Source: JACDET01 sp035568375 (lineage in GTDB: Bacteria > Patescibacteriota > Microgenomatia > Levybacterales > UBA12049). From it: 39,448 nucleotides of DNA. The DNA lies in assembly GCA_035568375.1 (NCBI GenBank), contig DATMOG010000107.1, positions 1 through 39,448 on the forward strand, written 5' to 3'. Every line of letters begins with the position of its first letter. Position 1 is the stretch's first letter. A program made the position numbers and the translations under genes. Under the pieces are notes generated by a model. It saw nothing but the letters and a program-made list of their open reading frames with translations. It searched no databases and was not told where the DNA came from. Below are positions 15,081 through 23,591 of this stretch, piece by piece.

Positions 15081-15829
15081 AGCGAGTAGTAATTACGTTT
15101 TTTTCTTTGTGTCTGTTTTTTATTTTTCCCAATACGGCCGTAGCCTCTTCTTATCCAAATCAGACAGGATATGTTAATGATTTTGCATCAATTCTTTCTC
15201 CTTCGTTTGCCAATCAATTGGATAAAGAATTACAAGTCTTTGAACAAAAAACGACTGACCAGATTGCTGTTGTTACTATCAAAACAATTCAGCCAGATAC
15301 AATTGAAAATTATAGTATCCATCTTGCGGAAAAATGGAAAATCGGACAAAAAGGAAAAGATAATGGCGTAATCATACTCTTTGCCATGCAGGATCATAAA
15401 ATGCGTATAGAGGTTGGAAGAGGTCTGGAAGGAGATTTAACTGATATACAATCAAAACATATTCAAGATATGTATATTGTGCCTGCTTTTAAAAATGGGC
15501 ACTATGAACAAGGTATTCAAAATGGCGTGAACGCAGTCATAACAACGGTTACCCATGGTAGTATTAATCCTCATATATTGAGTACACAGACTGTTATACC
15601 GCAACAGTCAGCTTCATCTTATGACTATCTGTGGCAATATCTTCCTTTTGGTCTCGTTTTTATTTTTTTCGTTTTTGGAATCGCACATAGTCCCCGCACA
15701 AAATTAGGAGGAAAAGATACATGGGGAGTTACAACTTTTTGGGGTGAGAGTAGCGATTCTAATGATGGTGGAGATAATTCTGGAGGAGGCGGAAGTTTTT
15801 CAGGTGGTGGGTCTTCAGATAGTTGGTAA
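15077..15829 (+). CDS. TPM-domain (YgcG-like) secreted membrane-anchored protein
   Basis: 250 residues. A signal peptide (about 1-23, cleaved near AVASS) is followed by a TPM domain (about 30-165; YVNDFASILS, QIAVVTIKTI, GQKGKDNGVIILFA, RIEVGRGLEGDLTD). Then come a transmembrane helix (about 190-207) and a short cytoplasmic tail ending in a glycine-serine-rich run GGGGSFSGGGSSDSW. That arrangement is typical of YgcG-type proteins encoded beside lemA. The start overlaps the lemA stop, so translation is coupled. The function is not established beyond a proposed role in envelope or photosystem-related repair for TPM domains. Confidence 0.9.
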   Translation: MKRVVITFFSLCLFFIFPNTAVASSYPNQTGYVNDFASILSPSFANQLDKELQVFEQKTTDQIAVVTIKTIQPDTIENYSIHLAEKWKIGQKGKDNGVIILFAMQDHKMRIEVGRGLEGDLTDIQSKHIQDMYIVPAFKNGHYEQGIQNGVNAVITTVTHGSINPHILSTQTVIPQQSASSYDYLWQYLPFGLVFIFFVFGIAHSPRTKLGGKDTWGVTTFWGESSDSNDGGDNSGGGGSFSGGGSSDSW

Positions 15830-15871
15830 ATAACAATGTAAGGAATTTTGTTGTATTACGAGAATCGTTTG

Positions 15872-16792
15872 TTATGTTTTGGTACTATCTTTCAGTTTGT
15901 TTTGTTTCCTCTTATTTAAGAAAAATATAAGTACTAGTAATCCAATTACTAGTAATCCGCTTAATAGAATGGTTAGAGTAGCAATGAACGGAGATTTATT
16001 ATTTTTAATAATAGCATCAGTGTTATTTTTAATACTTGGATCATTATATAAGCGAATAAATGTATCAGAGATAAATCCATTTTTATCTTGTATCTGTAGT
16101 ACTACGATTGCATTGTCATAGGTATTTTGGCCTTGGTAATAATTATGTTGCATGACTGGTTTCGTACCTGTTTGATCGTCTCCAAAGTCCCACAGATATT
16201 GTATAATCGGTGAAGTAGTTCTTGATGAGGTTGCATTAAATAAAATGGGCGACTTAAAATTGACATGTATTGTCTTATTACTTAACGAATCGTTAACAAC
16301 TTGTCCATTTAATTTAATAACTGCTTGAGGTAGGCCTTGATACTCTTTCTGTGGAAGTATATTAAGAAAATAGGAGTCAATAAACTGCGTTGGTGGGAGA
16401 TATTGATCATAAGAGACATTTATAGTAAGAATAAGTATGTAGGAGCCAATCTTTTTATAGATATGTGTATGTCCCAGCCCTTCTTCCTTGTTACTTCCGT
16501 CACCATAATTCCAAACATAGGTAGTTTTTTTCATCAGGTCTGAAGGAATAACAGTTGTAAGTGGACTTTGATCAATTGCGAAAGTAATAGGTTGATTCAC
16601 TATATAATTTTCGGGAGAATAATCTTGAGGAAGTAAAAAAGTTTGAGCAGTAATGCCAAATACTTGTAGTGGATTAGGTTTAGAGTATAGCCCATTGATT
16701 TTAAAAAATGTGGGCAGTCCTGCTCCATTTGCATACGCTGTATTCGGAAGAAACAAAAAGAGAATAAATACCAAAGCAATAATCTTTTTCAT
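15872..16792 (-). CDS. Secreted membrane-anchored protein with two PKD domains
   Basis: 306 residues. Signal peptide (about 1-21), then PKD 1 (about 85-147, YVWNYGDGS...HIYKKIGSYILILTI) and PKD 2 (about 170-255, YLWDFGDDQTG...GFISDTFIRLY), and a C-terminal transmembrane helix (about 273-292) with a basic tail. PKD folds usually serve protein or polysaccharide contact on the cell surface. It is the last gene of a minus-strand cluster with the YcnI-like and haem-reductase-like genes, although its own -10 box (TACAAT, 7 bases before the ATG) and a hairpin separate it from ycnI. No enzymatic domain is seen. Confidence 0.85.
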   Translation of the reverse strand: MKKIIALVFILFLFLPNTAYANGAGLPTFFKINGLYSKPNPLQVFGITAQTFLLPQDYSPENYIVNQPITFAIDQSPLTTVIPSDLMKKTTYVWNYGDGSNKEEGLGHTHIYKKIGSYILILTINVSYDQYLPPTQFIDSYFLNILPQKEYQGLPQAVIKLNGQVVNDSLSNKTIHVNFKSPILFNATSSRTTSPIIQYLWDFGDDQTGTKPVMQHNYYQGQNTYDNAIVVLQIQDKNGFISDTFIRLYNDPSIKNNTDAIIKNNKSPFIATLTILLSGLLVIGLLVLIFFLNKRKQNKLKDSTKT

Positions 16793-16799
16793 GCATTTT

Positions 16800-16805
16800 A
16801 TTGTA
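16800..16805 (-). promoter_or_regulatory. Leaderless -10 box of the PKD protein gene
   Basis: TACAAT followed by AAAATGC and then the ATG at 16792, the same 7-base spacing as other starts in the window. Confidence 0.5.
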
Positions 16806-16833
16806 ACAAAAATATTACTTCATGTCCCTCTAG

Positions 16834-16860
16834 AACAGGGCGGATTTAGACCGCCCTGTT
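16834..16860 (-). terminator. GC-rich hairpin between the YcnI-like and PKD genes
   Basis: AACAGGGCGG-N7-CCGCCCTGTT is a perfect 10-bp stem beginning 10 bases after the upstream stop codon. No U run follows on either strand, so it may be a pause, processing or mRNA-end-protecting hairpin rather than a full terminator. Confidence 0.55.
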
Positions 16861-16870
16861 AGTTCTTTAC

Positions 16871-17524
16871 TTAGTTTTTTCTCTTCATTTGCATGCAAAT
16901 TGCAATAATAGAGAGAACGAATGCTGCACCTGACAGTAGCATTAGCCATTTTAAATGATTTACTGAGTTCGTATTTGTTCCTGTTGTTAAGGAAGTTTTT
17001 GTATTAGTCAAATCATTAATAACTGACGTAGTTGCATACACTCCTTTGTTTTCTTTATTCGCCAAATCGTCCTGTTGTGAGTCGGATAAGTTCTTTAACG
17101 TTGCAGGATTCACATCCCATGACACAACTATTCCATTGGAATATGTTTGATATGCCTTCCAATTAAGTGTTGTTTGTTTAGCAGGAGCTTGTGCCTGAAA
17201 GATAAATTCTGCACGTTGTCCAACAGGGATTGAGCCACCACTCCAGTCAATTTCTGTAACCGTTGCATTATTATTATTTGTTTTAGTATCAATAGTCCAG
17301 CCTGGTACTGTATTGGGAGTAACAGAAGTTAAACCATTTGGTATGAGTAGTCGGACTAAAACAACTGGATTATCCTTCTCGTTTGGAACGCTTACGGTAA
17401 AATCTTGTGTTGTTGCAATTCCCACCTGGTTAGGAATAACAAGGATATGGGCAAATGCTGGAACAACAGTAAATGCAAGCATGCCAAAAATACTAGTAAA
17501 TATTGTCACTATCTTTTTTTTCAT
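16871..17524 (-). CDS. YcnI-like (DUF1775) membrane-anchored copper-binding protein
   Basis: 217 residues. The signal peptide ends at VPAFA, giving a mature N-terminal His (HILVIPNQVG). The DUF1775 domain follows (about 29-150) with VSVPNEKDNPVVLVRLLIP, VPGWTIDT, IDWSGGSIPVGQRAEFIF and AYQTYSNGIVVSWD. In Bacillus YcnI the first His with a Trp and an acidic residue binds Cu(II), and the His and PGW are present here. A C-terminal helix (about 190-212) anchors it. A strong AGGAGGTGAG Shine-Dalgarno sequence inside the preceding gene fixes the start at 17524; a GTG at 17536 lies within that sequence. It belongs to the operon with the two genes upstream. Confidence 0.85.
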   Translation of the reverse strand: MKKKIVTIFTSIFGMLAFTVVPAFAHILVIPNQVGIATTQDFTVSVPNEKDNPVVLVRLLIPNGLTSVTPNTVPGWTIDTKTNNNNATVTEIDWSGGSIPVGQRAEFIFQAQAPAKQTTLNWKAYQTYSNGIVVSWDVNPATLKNLSDSQQDDLANKENKGVYATTSVINDLTNTKTSLTTGTNTNSVNHLKWLMLLSGAAFVLSIIAICMQMKRKN

Positions 17525-18104
17525 TTTTTTTCTCACCTCCTTTCATAGCGTGTTTTTTATTCATACGTTTATTGCTAATAACGTAAATAAAAGAACCAAT
17601 TAATAAAATCCCAATAAGGATACTATCAATAAGATGCCTTGAGAAAAAGTTAGTGCTATTTTGTGTTGGTTCAGTTTGAGTAGATGCCTGTTGGTCAACT
17701 CGGAAGTTCCAGGTTAACGTGAATGACTCAAATGTATGAGGTGTTAAAGGTCTTCCAATAATGTTTATCTGGTATACAGCTATTTGCGGGAAGGTATAAG
17801 TCATGCTTGCATAGTTCAAATTTGGATTTGTGTTGTTCTGAGATAAAGATTGGGAATAAATATTTTTTCCGTTTTTTTCAATCTCAAATGTACAATCACA
17901 ATTTTTAAGTTTAAATTTATTTTCCTTGTCTTTAAATTCAAAGAAAAAGGAAGCAAGAGATCCAGCAATTGGACTATCGTTTGGGTCAATATGTAAAATA
18001 GCTCCTAGATTTCCATCTCTAGCTAAAAAATGAGCCTGTGTTGGTTTTGTAACAGAAAGTGCTAGTATCGTAAAGAAAAATAGTAGTATCAGAGTCTTTT
18101 TCAT
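17493..18104 (-). CDS. Secreted membrane-anchored protein with mature N-terminal His, unknown family
   Basis: 203 residues. Signal peptide (about 1-23) ending TKPTQA, so the mature chain would begin HFLARDGNLGAILHIDP. A beta-rich domain with a CDC pair (KLKNCDCTFEIEKNG) follows, then a transmembrane helix (about 165-183) and a basic tail. I do not recognise the family with certainty; the free N-terminal His, the neighbouring YcnI-like protein and the membrane anchor suggest copper or other metal handling at the cell surface. The ATG at 18104 is chosen because it begins the signal peptide; the longer frame runs through the upstream gene. Its end overlaps ycnI by 32 bases. Confidence 0.65.
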   Translation of the reverse strand: MKKTLILLFFFTILALSVTKPTQAHFLARDGNLGAILHIDPNDSPIAGSLASFFFEFKDKENKFKLKNCDCTFEIEKNGKNIYSQSLSQNNTNPNLNYASMTYTFPQIAVYQINIIGRPLTPHTFESFTLTWNFRVDQQASTQTEPTQNSTNFFSRHLIDSILIGILLIGSFIYVISNKRMNKKHAMKGGEKKNEKKDSDNIY

Positions 18105-18114
18105 GTGATCACAA

Positions 18115-19728
18115 TTAATTAACTGTAATAGTAAAGTTTGTTGTAAGCAAGTTATTATCAGGATTAAATTCAGCAAATGCTCGATAGATACCAGGTCTAA
18201 AGGGTCCATAGATACCAATTGGGAGAAAATCGACTGTTGGGCCACCATTAGCGTTTTGTGGTGGGGTAGTAATGCTATAAGGATGGACATGAAGAAAATC
18301 AAAGGTTTTTTCATTAATCATTGTCAAATGGCCAAATGATGCAAGATATGGTTTCAGTGTTGTTATTGGTTTTCCAGTATGTGCATTTTTAATAGTAAAA
18401 CTAATCGTTTGTGCTCCAACAGACATTGCTGAGGCAAGCAGCGTTCCATGTGTGTTAACTGATACTGCATAATCATTAAATGTTTTTATTGTATCTGTGT
18501 CTGGCTGTGCTTTTGATAATGCAAAAGTATCTGGCGTTTGCCCTACAGTAAGGGTTAATCCAACTTGCTGTTCTATTCCACCAAAAGGTTGAAATTCACT
18601 ATAGAGATGATACCTATCTGCTTTTGGAAATTGTGTTGTAATCGTAAATTCTCCGTTATCTCCCATTATTGGATGAATATGGCTAAAATATGTTAGATTG
18701 CTATTAACAATGATAAGGTGCATTGGTTTTGCGTAGAGAATTCGAAAGTAGGAAGCTGGAAATCCTGAGCTGGCATCATATACCGTAAAATGAATTGTTA
18801 CATCTTGATTTGGCTGTGGATTTGTAGGAATAGTGCTTATACTTACTGTATATCTTTTATTACGATCTCCGTTAAGTCCAGGAATTTTATTGATATCTAT
18901 ACCTCCTATCTTTTGTTGCTGGAGTGTTTGTTGTGCAAGCAATTTATGTGCTGCGTGAATATCGAAAGAAATGCCATTATTTGAGGAAGAGGTAAGGGGA
19001 TTGATAAGAGAGAAGTAAATAATGCCTGATATAACTGTAGTCAGCATAAAACTTATGCCAAATTGTGGTATTGGTATGATTTTAGCGAGGTATTTATCGA
19101 ATCGTGCTGCTTCTAAGAGTAAGAGAAATACAAGAGCTAGAAAGGTGATTTGTGAAAGATTAGGAGATAGTGTAGCAAAATGTGGTCCAAGCATCACCGT
19201 ATGAGCTAAAATTAAAATACCTGCAAGATAAATAAATCGATGTAACAGTTTCCATTTTGGAAAAGAAAGTTTAGTAACTGCATAGTCGAATGAGGTGATC
19301 GCTAGAAGAAAAAATATAAAAAGAGCAATAAAGCCTAGTACGACTGCAATAAGTGTATCATTATCTAGGAATCCAAATCCTGTAAATCCACCCAATTGGC
19401 CAAAATATGAAATTGCTGTATGGAGAAAAGCAAAATAAAATGTAATAACCCCTAGTGCTCTTCGTGCTTTTAGATACTGTTCTCGATAGGGAAATGAACG
19501 GAAAATATAGCAAAAGGGCCCAGCAAGAAGCGTAAAGTATAAATAAACAATCGAAATCAATCCATACGCTTCAACAAGGAGAGCTATTCGTGAAAGTCCT
19601 AATGAAACAGTTGCGAATATCCATAGATATATTGTAAGAGACAATGCAATACTTCCTGTAAGAATATAAAATCGGCTATTGTAAAACAAATTTTTCATAC
19701 AGGTGTTAAGAGTAACCCTTGTGTGCAT
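18115..19728 (-). CDS. Ferric-reductase-like haem membrane domain fused to HxHP extracellular domains
   Basis: 537 residues. About 20-240 form a six- to seven-helix module like the ferric-reductase/MsrQ group, with candidate haem ligands His103 (FAFLHTAISYF), His163 (WKLLHRFIYL) and His176 (LILAHTVM). The rest is extracytoplasmic with two related beta domains: PMHLIIVNSNLTYFSHIHP (His337, His350, His352) and ASFGHLTMINEKTFDFLHVHP (His467, His480, His482). Such H...HxHP domains occur in putative metal-binding secreted proteins. No FAD or NAD domain is present. TATAAT lies 7 bases before the ATG at 19728; an internal ATG at 19698 is the alternative. It is the first gene of the metal/redox operon. 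Electron transfer to or from copper outside the membrane is inference. Confidence 0.75.
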   Translation of the reverse strand: MHTRVTLNTCMKNLFYNSRFYILTGSIALSLTIYLWIFATVSLGLSRIALLVEAYGLISIVYLYFTLLAGPFCYIFRSFPYREQYLKARRALGVITFYFAFLHTAISYFGQLGGFTGFGFLDNDTLIAVVLGFIALFIFFLLAITSFDYAVTKLSFPKWKLLHRFIYLAGILILAHTVMLGPHFATLSPNLSQITFLALVFLLLLEAARFDKYLAKIIPIPQFGISFMLTTVISGIIYFSLINPLTSSSNNGISFDIHAAHKLLAQQTLQQQKIGGIDINKIPGLNGDRNKRYTVSISTIPTNPQPNQDVTIHFTVYDASSGFPASYFRILYAKPMHLIIVNSNLTYFSHIHPIMGDNGEFTITTQFPKADRYHLYSEFQPFGGIEQQVGLTLTVGQTPDTFALSKAQPDTDTIKTFNDYAVSVNTHGTLLASAMSVGAQTISFTIKNAHTGKPITTLKPYLASFGHLTMINEKTFDFLHVHPYSITTPPQNANGGPTVDFLPIGIYGPFRPGIYRAFAEFNPDNNLLTTNFTITVN

Positions 19729-19735
19729 TAATGAT

Positions 19736-19741
19736 ATTATA
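19736..19741 (-). promoter_or_regulatory. Leaderless -10 box of the metal/redox operon
   Basis: TATAAT followed by ATCATTA and ATG. Confidence 0.55.
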
Positions 19742-19908
19742 TAATAAATTATTTAACTCTAAAGAAATAGTAACGTATCGAGACCTCAATTACAAAAGCA
19801 AAGATATTCAATGAAAGAACTGTGCATCTAGGCAAGAAGGTTTTAGCATAACTGTGTGGTAAATAGAACTTGTTTTAAGCGAGATTAATAAATATGGCAA
19901 AGTTCTGC

Positions 19909-19914
19909 TATACT
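19909..19914 (+). promoter_or_regulatory. Probable extended -10 promoter of the ABC exporter operon
   Basis: TGCTATACT (extended -10) lies 41 bases before the first exporter start; no good -35 was seen. Confidence 0.4.
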
Positions 19915-19955
19915 AAATATCTCCGGAAACATTTTTAGAATTCATTAGCGAATTT

Positions 19956-21701
19956 ATGAAGCAAGAAAAAGTTGTTATAGCTACTAGAAAATCAAACTTG
20001 TTCGCGATGATTTTTGGATATAAAAGATTTGTGGGACTCATGATCCTCTTTACTGTTTTAGGAAATTTTATTGGGCTCCTTGCTCCAAGAATTATTGCGC
20101 AGGGGATTGATGCATATACTAAGGGAACATTTGTCGTACAAAATTTACTTGTCGAATTTTCATTAGTTGCCCTTTTTGTTTTTCTTTTTACTTATCTACA
20201 GGGTATTATTCAGATCTATGCTTCTGAAATAGTTGCTCGTGATTTACGTGCACAAATTACTGATAAGATATCACAGCAGAATTATGCATTTGTCATGCGC
20301 ATGACATCCGCGAAATTGTTGACAAATCTTACTTCAGACGTGGATGCAGTAAAAATGTTTGTCGCGCAAGTAATCGGTACGCTTATTGCTTCAATTGTTC
20401 TCATTATTGGAGCAAGTATACTTCTCCTTATTACTAATTTGCAGTTAGGTTTTGCGGTATTGCTTATTGTCCCAATTATTGGAGGAACATTTTTTATGCT
20501 TTTAGGAAAGGTCAAGACACTTTTTGGAGAAACGCAAAAGGTAGTTGATTGGTTGAATAAAGTGATAAGTGAAAGTATTTTGGGAGCGGCGTTAATTCGT
20601 GTTCTTAATTCTCAAAAATATGAATACGATAAATTTGTTAAAGCAAATAGTAAGGCAAAGAATATTGGTCTTCAGATTTTAGGTTATTTTTCAATTCTTG
20701 TTCCTATTATTACTTTTGTTGCGAGTCTTGCAACGTTAGTGATTCTATCGCTCGGAGGGCACTTTGTGATAACGGGGAGTATGTCATTGGGGGATATAGC
20801 AGCTTTTAATAGTTATGTCGGAATACTTATTTTCCCTATCATCATGATAGGGTTTATGAGTGGGGCGATCTCCAGATCATCAGCTTCGTATGAGCGTATC
20901 GCTGAGGTATTTATAGTAGAACAAAAAGAACCTTTAGGTACCATTCCTGCGGATCTTACTGGATCGATCAAACTATCTCGGGTAACATTGCGTTTTGGTG
21001 AAAAACAAGCATTGAAAGATATTACTTTAGAAATAAAGCCGGGCACGAGAACTGCAATTATTGGTCCGACTGCTGCTGGGAAAACGCAACTTCTCTATAT
21101 TCTCAATGGTTTGGTTAAACCTGATGAAGGAGAAGTTCTGTATTCAAATACGGCGCTTTCTGATTTGGATAAAGAATCATTTCACCAGCAAATGGGGTTT
21201 GTTTTTCAGGATAGTATTATTTTTAATATAACACTCAGGGAAAATATCGCCTTTTCCGAGAGTGTTACAAAAGCAGATTTAGAAAAAGCGATTCAGACTG
21301 CAGAATTGTCTGATTTTATAAAATCACTTCCGAAAAAATTGGATACTATTGTCTCCGAACGTGGTACGAGTCTTTCAGGCGGACAAAAACAACGGATTAT
21401 GTTAGCTCGCGCATTGGCTCTCAATCCAAAAGTCTTACTACTTGATGATTTTACCGCTCGGGTAGATACCAATACTGAAAGGAAAATTTTGGCTAATGTT
21501 GCCATGTATTATCCAGATGTAACACTTATCTCTGTCACCCAAAAAGTAGCATCCGTTACTGATTATGATCAGTGCATTTTGCTTATGGAAGGAGAAGTAC
21601 TCGCTGTTGGTGCACACAAAGAACTTATGAAAACAACACCTGAATATGTGCAGCTCTATGAATCACAACAAAGCACAAGTCATTATGAAGTACAAACTTA
21701 A
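19956..21701 (+). CDS. ABC exporter half-transporter with degenerate ATPase site
   Basis: 581 residues: six-helix exporter domain (about 20-310) fused to an ATPase. Walker A GPTAAGKT (370-377), signature LSGGQ (473-477), Walker B LLLDD (494-498). The catalytic Glu after Walker B is Asp498 and the switch His is Gln529 (ISVTQKV), so its own nucleotide site should not hydrolyse normally. The intact LSGGQ serves the site of its partner, encoded next with a 17-base overlap. This is the division of labour known from heterodimeric exporters such as TM287/288 and LmrCD. The cargo (drug, lipid or peptide) cannot be inferred. Confidence 0.92.
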   Translation: MKQEKVVIATRKSNLFAMIFGYKRFVGLMILFTVLGNFIGLLAPRIIAQGIDAYTKGTFVVQNLLVEFSLVALFVFLFTYLQGIIQIYASEIVARDLRAQITDKISQQNYAFVMRMTSAKLLTNLTSDVDAVKMFVAQVIGTLIASIVLIIGASILLLITNLQLGFAVLLIVPIIGGTFFMLLGKVKTLFGETQKVVDWLNKVISESILGAALIRVLNSQKYEYDKFVKANSKAKNIGLQILGYFSILVPIITFVASLATLVILSLGGHFVITGSMSLGDIAAFNSYVGILIFPIIMIGFMSGAISRSSASYERIAEVFIVEQKEPLGTIPADLTGSIKLSRVTLRFGEKQALKDITLEIKPGTRTAIIGPTAAGKTQLLYILNGLVKPDEGEVLYSNTALSDLDKESFHQQMGFVFQDSIIFNITLRENIAFSESVTKADLEKAIQTAELSDFIKSLPKKLDTIVSERGTSLSGGQKQRIMLARALALNPKVLLLDDFTARVDTNTERKILANVAMYYPDVTLISVTQKVASVTDYDQCILLMEGEVLAVGAHKELMKTTPEYVQLYESQQSTSHYEVQT

Positions 21702-23427
21702 TACAGAAAATACAACAACATTTGAGGCAATTAGGAAATTTGTGCCGATTTTGAAAGGAGAGCAAAAGGATATGGTCCTCGCTCTTTTTGCACTTCTGAT
21801 CAATACGACTGTTTCATTGATTGCGCCTATTATTGTCGGTATTACAATTGATACTGCAATTATGCATAAAGAATATTCAGGAATCATTTCTGCTTCTTTT
21901 TTGCTTTTTGCATTATTTTTAATTGGTTTTGTAGCAAGCTATTTCCAAACGATACTTATGGGATCGGTTGGTCAACGATTATTATTTACGCTCAGAAATA
22001 CTGTTTTTATGAAACTGCAAGAATTGCCTGTTGCGTTCTTTAGCCAAAATAAAACAGGGGATTTGATTTCTCGTATCAATAATGATACAGATAAGCTTAA
22101 TCAATTTTTCTCACAAGCCCTGATGCAATTTGTCGGAAGTATTTTTATGATGGTTGGTGCTGCAGTATTTATTTTAGTATTAGATTTTCGTTTGGGACTG
22201 GCAGCTCTTGCACCAGCAGTGCTCGTTATCATTTTTACACAGCTCATTTCTCCATGGATTAAGAAAAAAAATGCAATTAATTTACAAGCAGTCGGAGGAA
22301 TGAGCGCTGAGATTCAGGAAAGTCTTGATAATTTCAAAGTTGTGATTGCGTTTAATAGACGGGATTATTTTAAAAAGCGGTTTCACATGGTTAATCAGGC
22401 AAATTATAAAAGTGCCATTACTGTAGGGATTGCCAATACTATTTTTACTCCTGTCTATGGACTTGCTGCAAATATAGCACAAATTATTGTATTATTGTAT
22501 GGTATCTATCTCATTTCCCAGCATCAGTTCACCATAGGATTTTTGATTAGTTATTTTGTTTATTTAACGCGTTTTTATGATCCGATACGGCAAATTGCTA
22601 GTATGTGGGCTTCATTTCAGGTAGCGCTTGCTGGATGGGACAGAATTTCGGCTGTGCTTACACTATTGTCTGATTTAGCTGTTTTGCCAAAAACTGAAGA
22701 GGTAGAACAAATGGGAGTACTGACGTTTCGTGATGTGTCATTTGGATATGACGGGAATACAGTACTGAAAAAAGTTAGTTTTACCTTGGAGCGAGGGAAA
22801 ACCTATGCATTTGTTGGACCAACTGGAGGAGGGAAGACTACTACTGCTTCTTTGATGGCAAGACTTTATGATCCAGAGTATGGGGAAGTGTTGTTTCATG
22901 GCCGAAATATTAAATCGTATCAAATTGATGAGCGGGCGAGAAAAATTGGTTTTATCCTTCAGGAACCATTTCTTTTTACTGGAACAGTGAGGGATAATAT
23001 TTTGTATGGAAATGAACAATACATGCAATATTCTGATGAGAAACTTGCGGTTGTGATTAAAGAACATGGACTTTCAGAAATGCTTAAACGGTTTGATCAG
23101 GGATTGGAAACTTCAGTGACAAGTCATGGAGAAACGATTAGCCTTGGACAACGGCAGCTTATCGCTTTTGTTCGTGCAATTCTTCGCAAACCGGAATTGT
23201 TAATCTTGGATGAGGCAACTGCTAATATTGATACGGTGACAGAAAAATTACTTGGTGAGATCCTAGATAAATTGCCAAAAGATACTACCAAAGTTATTAT
23301 CGCTCATCGGCTTAATACTATCGAAAATGCTGATGAAATTTTTTTTGTTAATGCGGGAGCAATTATCCGGGCTGGTTCTTTCAAGCACGCCATGAATTTG
23401 TTATTAGAAAGGAAAAGAGCAAGTTAG
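21685..23427 (+). CDS. ABC exporter half-transporter with catalytic ATPase site
   Basis: 580 residues: six-helix exporter domain (about 25-315) and ATPase with Walker A GPTGGGKT (378-385), Walker B LLILDE (Glu510) and switch His541 (IIAHRL), all catalytic. Its signature is ISLGQ instead of LSGGQ, matching the degenerate site formed with its partner. The start ATG 21685 lies inside the end of the first gene; the frame is open to 21646, but those codons duplicate the end of the partner gene. The two subunits should form one heterodimeric exporter in the cytoplasmic membrane. Confidence 0.93.
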   Translation: MKYKLNTENTTTFEAIRKFVPILKGEQKDMVLALFALLINTTVSLIAPIIVGITIDTAIMHKEYSGIISASFLLFALFLIGFVASYFQTILMGSVGQRLLFTLRNTVFMKLQELPVAFFSQNKTGDLISRINNDTDKLNQFFSQALMQFVGSIFMMVGAAVFILVLDFRLGLAALAPAVLVIIFTQLISPWIKKKNAINLQAVGGMSAEIQESLDNFKVVIAFNRRDYFKKRFHMVNQANYKSAITVGIANTIFTPVYGLAANIAQIIVLLYGIYLISQHQFTIGFLISYFVYLTRFYDPIRQIASMWASFQVALAGWDRISAVLTLLSDLAVLPKTEEVEQMGVLTFRDVSFGYDGNTVLKKVSFTLERGKTYAFVGPTGGGKTTTASLMARLYDPEYGEVLFHGRNIKSYQIDERARKIGFILQEPFLFTGTVRDNILYGNEQYMQYSDEKLAVVIKEHGLSEMLKRFDQGLETSVTSHGETISLGQRQLIAFVRAILRKPELLILDEATANIDTVTEKLLGEILDKLPKDTTKVIIAHRLNTIENADEIFFVNAGAIIRAGSFKHAMNLLLERKRAS

Positions 23428-23591
23428 CAATCAAGGGATATATGTTTATCAGCTGCACAAGTTGTCCATTGCCTCTTTGACATAAAATATCTAAGATAAG
23501 TTAATGAAACGAATAAAAATAATGTTTCAGGGAATCTTTTTAAGAAAAAGGTGGTATTTATTAAAATGATGAATATGCAGCCTTAAAATAA
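23428..23591. other. Intergenic region
   Basis: No clear terminator or promoter. The ATG at 23592 follows a TAAAAT box too closely for normal initiation. Confidence 0.3.

Noticed and set aside
18105..18314. Longer N-terminus of the secreted His protein
   Set aside because: It lies wholly within the upstream haem-reductase-like gene, and the signal peptide begins at the internal ATG 18104.
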